From: Chara braunii
Taxonomy: Eukaryota; Streptophyta; Charophyceae; Charales; Characeae
NCBI GenBank assembly: GCA_003427395.1
Contig: BFEA01000189.1
Span: 1,599,894-1,620,839, forward strand
DNA: 20,946 nucleotides
Reading direction: 5' to 3'
Notes under the pieces: model-generated
Told to the model about the DNA's origin: nothing
Database searches by the model: none
What the model saw: only the letters and a program-made list of their open reading frames with translations
In this document: positions 15,728 to 20,946 of the stretch, piece after piece
Numbering within the stretch: position 1 is the first letter of the stretch
Layout: each line of letters begins with the position of its first letter
Made by a program: the position numbers and the translations under genes

Positions 15728-16590
15728 GGCTCGCAACGATACAGAAGTGGAAATCGTTCGTCGGACTTTGGGTATAGGGGCGGAAGACTAATCGAACCGT
15801 CTAGTCGCTGGTTCACTCCGAAGTTCCCCTCAGGCAGCAGGCGCGGTCGGACAGTGCTCTGCGACGGGGCCACCGACGGGCAGATGGCGGAGAATGACGG
15901 GAGACAGTTGTTAGCGCAGCAAAGAAAAGGCTGTGACGAGGTGAGGGAAAAGGGGAATGAATGTGGACGGGGGGGCGCGCTACGTGCATTTGGAGTTAGG
16001 AATGAAGGGAGCGAGGCTATGGCGGACGAAAGGATGCACAACGCGCTCGATTCTTGGTAGAATCGGGTGAAGTAAGGGTTGAGGTAGGGGTATTGAAGGG
16101 TGGCGAGCCCGGCTACGACGTTCGTTTTGGGCGGGGGCTAGTGGAAGAAGCGGTAGTAGAGAAAAGAGGATGCCTGAGGCTATGGCTGACGGCGAGTTCA
16201 TGGGAGAAGACAAGATATCACCCGATTCTTAAGGGAATCGAGTGATTTAGAGGCTTAGATGGTGGTTTCGAGTTGAGGCGACCCTGTTGCCAGTGTTAGT
16301 TTAATGATTGGGGTAGTAAAACGAGATGTTAGTGAGAAACGGGGTGCGCCGAGCCATGGCGGGAGGAGTGATGGTGAGGGAAGAAGAAATCGGGATGTTA
16401 GTCGTTTCGTAACGGAATTGGGTGCGGAAAAATGCCATGTTGGCATTTTTTGGTAGGGCGAATCCATTAGAAAGATTAGATTTGGGTAAGAGTAAGTAGA
16501 TTAGAAGTTAGTAGAGAAAATGGTTGCGCGTAGGGAGAGAGGTTGCAAGTGGGATGAATCTACCCCATTCCGAGCGAAAGATTCATCCCT
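15728..16590. repeat. ~165-bp periodic repeats, each with a hairpin (upstream zone of copy B)
   Basis: Inverted repeats recur at roughly regular spacing: around 15728-15760 (weak), CGATTCT-TGGT-AGAATCG at 16048-16065, TCAC-c-CGATTC ... GAATCG-a-GTGA at 16218-16245, a weak one near 16400, AAAAATGCCA-TGT-TGGCATTTTT at 16428-16450, and GGGATGAATCT ... AGATTCATCCC at 16551-16589. The intervening sequence shares GTTAGT, AGTAAAACGAGAT and TAGTAGAGAAAA-type blocks. The Pro/Ser-rich minus-strand frames over it are compositional. It could be promoter or enhancer subrepeats, or part of a transcript. Confidence 0.5.
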
Positions 16591-16676
16591 TTTTTTTTTC
16601 CTTTTTTTCTTTTTTTTCTCTCTTTTTTTTTGTCCTTTTCGTACGTATTCGTGCGGGGCACGACCTTCTACAGTAA

Positions 16677-16724
<48 letters not shown>

Positions 16725-17582
16725 CACCATTTCGGAGGCGCACGTACCTGGAGAATCGGTGACGAAACGCATAGCCACGCCGACGAACCTGGCCACTATT
16801 ACGGGCCAGGTATATGGAGATGAAGACCGCTCGGTTCGGGGTGTCTGTGTTACCCGTGGGTGATGACGCCTGTGTGTCGGAGCGACTCCCTGGCTCAGTG
16901 GTAGCGGGAACCAACAGTTTGCGAGGTTCCATCGTGATGAGAGGGGGTCAGGTTCTGTTTTGCTCCGTGTTGGATGTGGTCACGGCGGGGTGCCAATGCT
17001 CTTATCACCCCCATAGCGGCTGAGTGGGTGTTGCTGGATCGGCTTGCTGCAGGCAGTAGTGTTGCTCTAAGCTTGTTGTTCTGCCGCAGGCTACTTCAGG
17101 GCTTGCTAACTCCGTCGTGCTGCGTTCGAACGCTCGCCCCGGCCATATTTTGGCAGCAGCAGGGGCTAAACTTGTTGGAAGGCTACTATACCATTGCGGG
17201 CCTAGGCGCGTGAACCACCGTACGCTCGCGGCATTGTGCACTGTTAGGCCTTTCGGGGCTCGCTGAGGTGCACCCCGCCGACTGCTCCGGTGGGGTTCTT
17301 GCCTCGGTGGTGGTTATGTACTTTGCTGTTTGAGCTGCAGATTCTGCTACGGCCCCGACCGGATTACTGCAGGCTGCTGCACAGGTTTGGTTGCAACCGT
17401 CTTGAGAACCATACGACTGCAACCCCACCTTGGGGAGCGAGCATGCAATGCTAGCAGGAGGGTTGGACGGCGAGGAAGGCTGTTGTTGCAGTTTAAGGTG
17501 GTGATAAAAATGGTTGGTCCCGCGGTTTGGGAGCTCGTCAGGAGAGTTGGACTTGACGGTTAGACTACGGTTTGACCGAGCT
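16591..17582. other. noncoding stretch between hairpin zone and intron-like part of copy B
   Basis: It begins with a T/C-rich tract (16589-16632) and the (GA)n microsatellite. From about 17030 to 17400, CTGCAGGC/CCGCAGGC-centred motifs recur without a strict period. No gene is recognised, and the frames of 60-80 codons show no motif. Confidence 0.4.
16679..16721. repeat. (GA)n microsatellite
   Basis: About 21 uninterrupted GA units. In plants, GA/CT repeats near transcription starts can bind GAGA-type factors; nothing more can be said here. Confidence 0.9.
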
Positions 17583-18112
17583 GTTATTACTTGGCCACCA
17601 TTGCGGGACCCTCAGGTACATCCAGATTTCAAGACCCTCTCTTGTGAGTCTGAGGGCACCCTTCTTGGATCTGAGAGTCTCACATTTTTTCTCTTTCTAT
17701 CTTTCTAAGTCTAAGTCTAGACTGCTGGTTACGAGGGGAAGGCGACAGGCGGGATTGCAACTCGTAGGTCCGCGTCAAGACTCTGCGGGGAGTCCACCCA
17801 CCGATTGCGGGAGCTCTGCCGGAACCTAGGCGAGGTTCTGGAGGCAGGGAACCTTCAGGTAAATCATCTTCATCTGTACAACTTACTACTACCCATGTTT
17901 GCCTATCTCCCTGTAGTATGATTGTGGTATGCATGTGTTGTCCCTATGATTTTTGCTATCTTTTTAGGACCTAATCAGATTGAATGGAAGGAACGTGTGA
18001 GAGTGAAGCCTAAGTTTTTTTTCTTTATTCTGACTGAAAGCAGACAAAGGGATAAACTGGGGGAAGGTGGGAGGAAGACAGTTTTGCATGCGTTTGGAAG
18101 GGTCAACCAAAG
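17583..18112 (+). ncRNA. copy B: intron-like upstream part of the noncoding unit
   Basis: Two candidate introns: 17615-17720 (CAG|GTACAT ... T-rich ... CTAG) and 17859-17967 (TTCAG|GTAAAT ... CTATCTTTTTAG). They flank a candidate 138-nt exon containing GGCGACAGGCGGGATTGCAA. Exons are GC-rich, and the introns have pyrimidine tracts and intact GT and AG ends. Both borders align with copy A, where the donors are mutated. A spliced transcript running into array B is inferred and not proven. Confidence 0.5.
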
Positions 18113-18797
18113 CCTGAGAATTGTTTCTACTGTGAATGGCTCAGGGCTATGTTTATTTGGCTGTTTTCTGAAGGACCAGATATTGTTTCTACTGTGAATG
18201 ACCTGGTTGCTATGTTTATTTAGTTGTTTTATCGAGGACCAGACATTGTTTCTACTGTGAATGGCATGTTTACTCTAGTTAACTCTAAGGGTTTGCCTGA
18301 TTGAAGGGGTTTAAATTCTTGTTTATTCTGAGGGAGGATTTTTGGTCTAAGGCTAAGCATTGTTTCCATGGTGAATGGTTTAGCCTGAAAACCACGCACA
18401 TAAATTAAACTGAGTATAAAGAAAAATACTTTATGTATATTTGCATATGAACTGACAGTTGGGCATTGTTTCTACTGTGAATGGTTCAACGTTAAGCCAT
18501 ATCATTAAGAAGAGAAAAGAGAAAATACAAAGTATAAATGGAAATAGTCTGGACAAGCTGAACATTGTTTCTACTGTGAATGGTTCAGTCCCCTGCCCAT
18601 ATTTGCCTTTTCTTTTTGAAAAACAAAGTCAGAGAAATACTAAATCTTTGGATATTAAACAGCTCAGGGCGACCAGACATTGTTTCCATGGTGAATGACC
18701 TAGTCATCTGCCCAAAAAAAAGAGAGAAGTAGTTGTGCAACCTGTTCGTGTATATCATAAAGACAAGGTGGACATTGTTTCCATGACGAATGGTCCA
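18113..18797 (+). ncRNA. array B: stem-loops with TACTGTG or CCATGGTG loop
   Basis: Eight motif copies, one to one with array A: 18113-18145, 18175-18207, 18238-18268 (stem decayed), 18350-18386, 18458-18490, 18558-18588, 18671-18705 and 18769-18797. Outer stems differ but pair: CCTGAG with CTCAGG, ACCAG with CTGGT, AGGCTAA with TTTAGCCT, GTTGGGC with GTTCAAC, CTGAAC with GTTCAG, TGGAC with GTCCA. Inside, ATT pairs with AAT next to a bulged G, leaving a 12-nt loop: GTTTCTACTGTG in five, GTTTCCATGGTG in two and GTTTCCATGACG in one. Starts lie about 60-115 nt apart. Changes on both sides of the stems that keep pairing argue for a functional structured RNA on this strand. Family unknown to me. 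Confidence 0.7.
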
Positions 18798-19088
18798 ACT
18801 CTATGTCTTATGTAATGGGTATAAGGATTCAAGGGCTTGAAGATTCATGAACTATCTATATGGAATGAACTTGGGATGGTGAGAGTACTTACATTCGTGG
18901 TTTGGTTTGTATGTGACTGGATAGGATGGTTAGTCTGTTTGGGTTTCAGTATTATAGGTAGTTGCTTTAGTTGCTCGCCACGTGCTAGAGCCATAGGAGT
19001 TAGTGTCAATTCCTTCAGTTTCGGTTATAACTTTTTTTACTTAGGTCAATTCCTGCATTTTTTGAGATTTTTTTTTTTATACACTTGG
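18798..19088. other. AT-rich stretch after array B
   Basis: It is weakly similar to 12824-13075. The forward frame at 18837-19283 is hydrophobic but crosses into the satellite and shows no family features; I do not call it a gene. Confidence 0.4.
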
Positions 19089-19655
19089 CTTTGTATAAAT
19101 CTTGGCAAACTACTTTTCCTACGGGAAGCGCTGCCGAAATTTCTACAAATCCAAGGAGTTAATCAACTTTTGACTTTTCAGAGTTCAACTTGTCTTTTCC
19201 ATATATCTGGCTTAGTAGGCATCTGGAAAGTATCATTTTCTAAAAGGAGTGTTGCCCAAATTTTTACTAATTTAGGGAGTTAAACAAAATTGGACTTTGA
19301 GAAGTCAAAGTTATTCTCAAATTCTGGACCCCGCTTTGTATAAATTTTGGGAAAACACTTTTCTAGAGGGAGTGCTGCCGAAATTTCTACAAAACTGAGG
19401 AGTTAGTTAAATCTTGTCTAAGTTAAACTTTAGTTGTCTTGTGAGTTCAAATCTGACTTAGTATAAATCTGGGAAGTCTCCCTTTGTAAAGGGAGTGCTG
19501 CCCAAATTTTTACTAAATCAGGGAGTTAGACAAAATTTGACTTTCCATGAGTTAGAGATTATTTCTGCTCTCATATCTGGGCTTATATAAATTCTGGAAA
19601 GACACTTTTCATACGGGAAGCGCTGCCGAAATTTTCTTAGTTTAGAGGAGAGAGA
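19089..19655. repeat. satellite of about 123 bp, five copies, ABABA order
   Basis: Units start near 19089, 19211, 19334, 19457 and 19582. Each holds (C)TTTGTATAAATCTGG, a 20-bp variable part, GGGAGTGCTGCC, AAATTT and GGAGTTA. Units 1, 3 and 5 read GCTGCCGAAATTTCTAC or close to it. Units 2 and 4 read GCCCAAATTTTTACTAA and share a longer ACAAAATT[GT]GACTTT segment. This alternation means the array grew by doubling of a dimer. Confidence 0.85.
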
Positions 19656-20548
19656 TTATATTTTGACAGGTGGTGATTTAGGCGATCCACCCAGAATAGG
19701 GGAGATCCTGCAGTTGGTCTACCTTTGGCTTAAGCACTGACTTAGAGGTAGACTTAGGGTTAGCTTATAGGGAGATTTTGAGTGAGGATGTTTTGTGGAG
19801 TTGCATTCTTCATACACTTATGATCTTAGCTTGTGGATTGGTCTGCCGTGTGTTGCATGTCTTTTTGATAATTTGATCAAAGTTCAGGGCTAGATCCAGC
19901 TTGATCCCTTGAGGATCACTTTCTGTTATCACTGATAACAGGTCGGTTGCCGATTCGTCGGTCTACGACTCGATTTCAACTCTCCCTCCACACTCAACCT
20001 AAAAAACTTTAGCCCTGGTGATTTCGTTGTTTTATTAAGGTTTCACCCGGACTTTTATTGAATGGTCATTTAACAAAGATGCCGAATATTTAAGTAAGTT
20101 TGGTTGGACAGAAGGTTTGAGGCTTGCATGGCTCAAGCGAGGGGTATGAGCATCGAAGGTGGTTGGGGTTGACTCCGTGTAGTGTGTGGGCTGTTGATTT
20201 GACTTGTTGATGTGATTGCAAGTATGATTGTGGTTCGGACTCTTGATGTGATTGCCTGCGATTACATACTTATATAGCTGAAGGGAGCCCCACTGTGACT
20301 GTGAGAAGTGATCGTCCTATATAACTGACCCTTTTGTATATATTTACATGTGGTTTGGGCATGCGCGCGGCTTACTGTGATCGTGCGCAAGGGACGACCA
20401 AATTATGGCATGAGAGAAAAGAAAAATTCTTCCTTATCTTTTACTTTTTGGAGTTTTTTATAGTTGGACCTTATAGTCCGTGACAACCGTCAAAGTCAAA
20501 CCCCTTGATGTTCGACTGCCACGACAACTTAAAGCTGTCTACTCAACC
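19656..20548. other. noncoding stretch with isolated hairpins
   Basis: No gene recognised. GTCTACCT (19717-19724) pairs with AGGTAGAC (19746-19753), and CTGTTATC-ACT-GATAACAG is a perfect stem at 19923-19941. GATTGTGGTTCGGACTCTTG and TGTGATTGC-type phrases recur loosely at 20200-20260. Confidence 0.4.
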
Positions 20549-20660
20549 CCTCTGCACAGGGTGCAGAAGAGGGTGTGGTCCTCAACCGCGTATGGCGGTT
20601 GTCCAGCGTCGAGAGATTAATTCTCAAGGCGCGTGTCAGTCGACACTTGAATGTCGAATG
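20549..20660 (+). other. hairpin cluster, candidate structured RNA
   Basis: Consecutive short hairpins within 110 nt: CTGCAC-AGG-GTGCAG (20552-20566), CAACCGC ... GCGGTTG (20583-20601), GAGA ... TCTC (from about 20611), then two overlapping alternatives, GTGTC-AGTC-GACAC (20633-20646) and TCGACA-CTTGAA-TGTCGA (20640-20657). The last two share bases and cannot form together. No coding evidence. Confidence 0.4.
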
Positions 20661-20765
20661 CGACCCTCGCGACTAACGGGGACCGCGTGAGTATGAGTAC
20701 CAACATAGTACGCCTTCATTGCGACCGGTTGCGTGCGCTTGCATCGCGAGTCGATATGAGTTAGC

Positions 20766-20785
20766 CCCGCGTCCGCGCGGTTTTA
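20766..20785 (+). terminator. GC hairpin followed by T4 (weak)
   Basis: CCGCG-TCCG-CGCGG followed by TTTT. It could act as a Pol III stop if a small RNA gene lay upstream, but none is identified. Confidence 0.2.
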
Positions 20786-20946
20786 TACTGAGTCTCGCGT
20801 GCAACGCCTATTCGATTTCCGCATTGGAAAGTTATGGGTCAGCTACCAAGAGGCTAGAAGCGTTGTCGCGTTGTTTTGTGTTATGTCATTTCGTGTGTGT
20901 GTGTGTGTTGTCGTCTTGTGGTTGTTAGAGTGGTGTGCGCGTGGTG
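20786..20946. other. right edge, short (GT)n
   Basis: No gene seen. A short GTGTGTGTGTGTGT run lies near 20894-20908, followed by G/T-rich sequence to the window end. Confidence 0.4.

Noticed and set aside
15559-16041. 160-codon minus-strand frame, Pro/Ser/Leu-rich
   Set aside because: It overlaps the U6-like sequence and the hairpin-repeat zone, has no motif, and a plus-strand frame of similar length overlaps it.
16501-16932. 143-codon minus-strand frame with Ser-Leu repeats
   Set aside because: The Ser-Leu repeat is the (GA)n microsatellite read on the other strand, and a Lys run comes from the adjacent T tract.
12081-18797. CRISPR-like reading of the two repeat arrays
   Set aside because: Repeats are imperfect, flanking stems vary, spacers are irregular in length and similar between arrays, and the context is eukaryotic (U6, SINEs, intron signals). 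No cas-like gene is present.
18837-19283. 148-codon hydrophobic plus-strand frame
   Set aside because: It spans the border into the satellite and its end is satellite sequence. The hydrophobicity reflects T-rich composition.

Overview
The window reads as repeat-rich nuclear DNA of a eukaryote. I see no intact protein gene. The evidence is a U6 spliceosomal RNA-like sequence, splice-site-like signals, tRNA-derived SINEs, poly(A)-tailed insertions with target-site duplications, PIF/Harbinger-type DNA transposons with MITEs, and decayed retroelement genes. The 5' stem of the U6-like sequence resembles plant U6. The Harbinger and reverse-transcriptase relics recall those of large repetitive charophyte (Chara-like) algal genomes. 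A streptophyte alga is therefore a reasonable but low-confidence guess.

Left part (1 to about 8.2 kb): a patchwork of mobile elements. It holds several SINE families, terminal-inverted-repeat elements sharing GGGCCTC ends (including a 1.9 kb element with remnants of a Harbinger transposase), two copies of a CGGCGCAG/GGGYGCAG-ended MITE family, and a set of bare poly(T) or poly(A) tracts flanked by direct repeats. The last look like insertions of nothing but a poly(A) tail. Around 8.2-9.3 kb the texture changes: a tRNA-like fragment and a possible LINE ORF2 tail lie there, and poly(A)/poly(T) insertions become rare.

Right part (about 9.3-20.9 kb): two diverged paralogous noncoding regions offset by about 6 kb (clearest at 11.56-13.08 kb and 17.58-19.07 kb). 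Each has an upstream zone of hairpins, then a stretch with intron-like signals, then an array of 8-10 short stem-loops. In each stem-loop the stem sequence varies while pairing is kept, and the apical loop is nearly constant. The loop core differs between the two arrays but is consistent within each, although the hairpins correspond one to one. This is the most interesting object in the window: a candidate family of structured long noncoding RNA.

Between and after the copies lie a broken reverse-transcriptase gene (13.2-14.3 kb), the U6-like sequence (15.54 kb), a five-copy satellite of about 123 bp with ABABA alternation (19.09-19.65 kb) and a cluster of hairpins near 20.6 kb. All calls come from reading the sequence by eye; no search, folding or alignment program was run.
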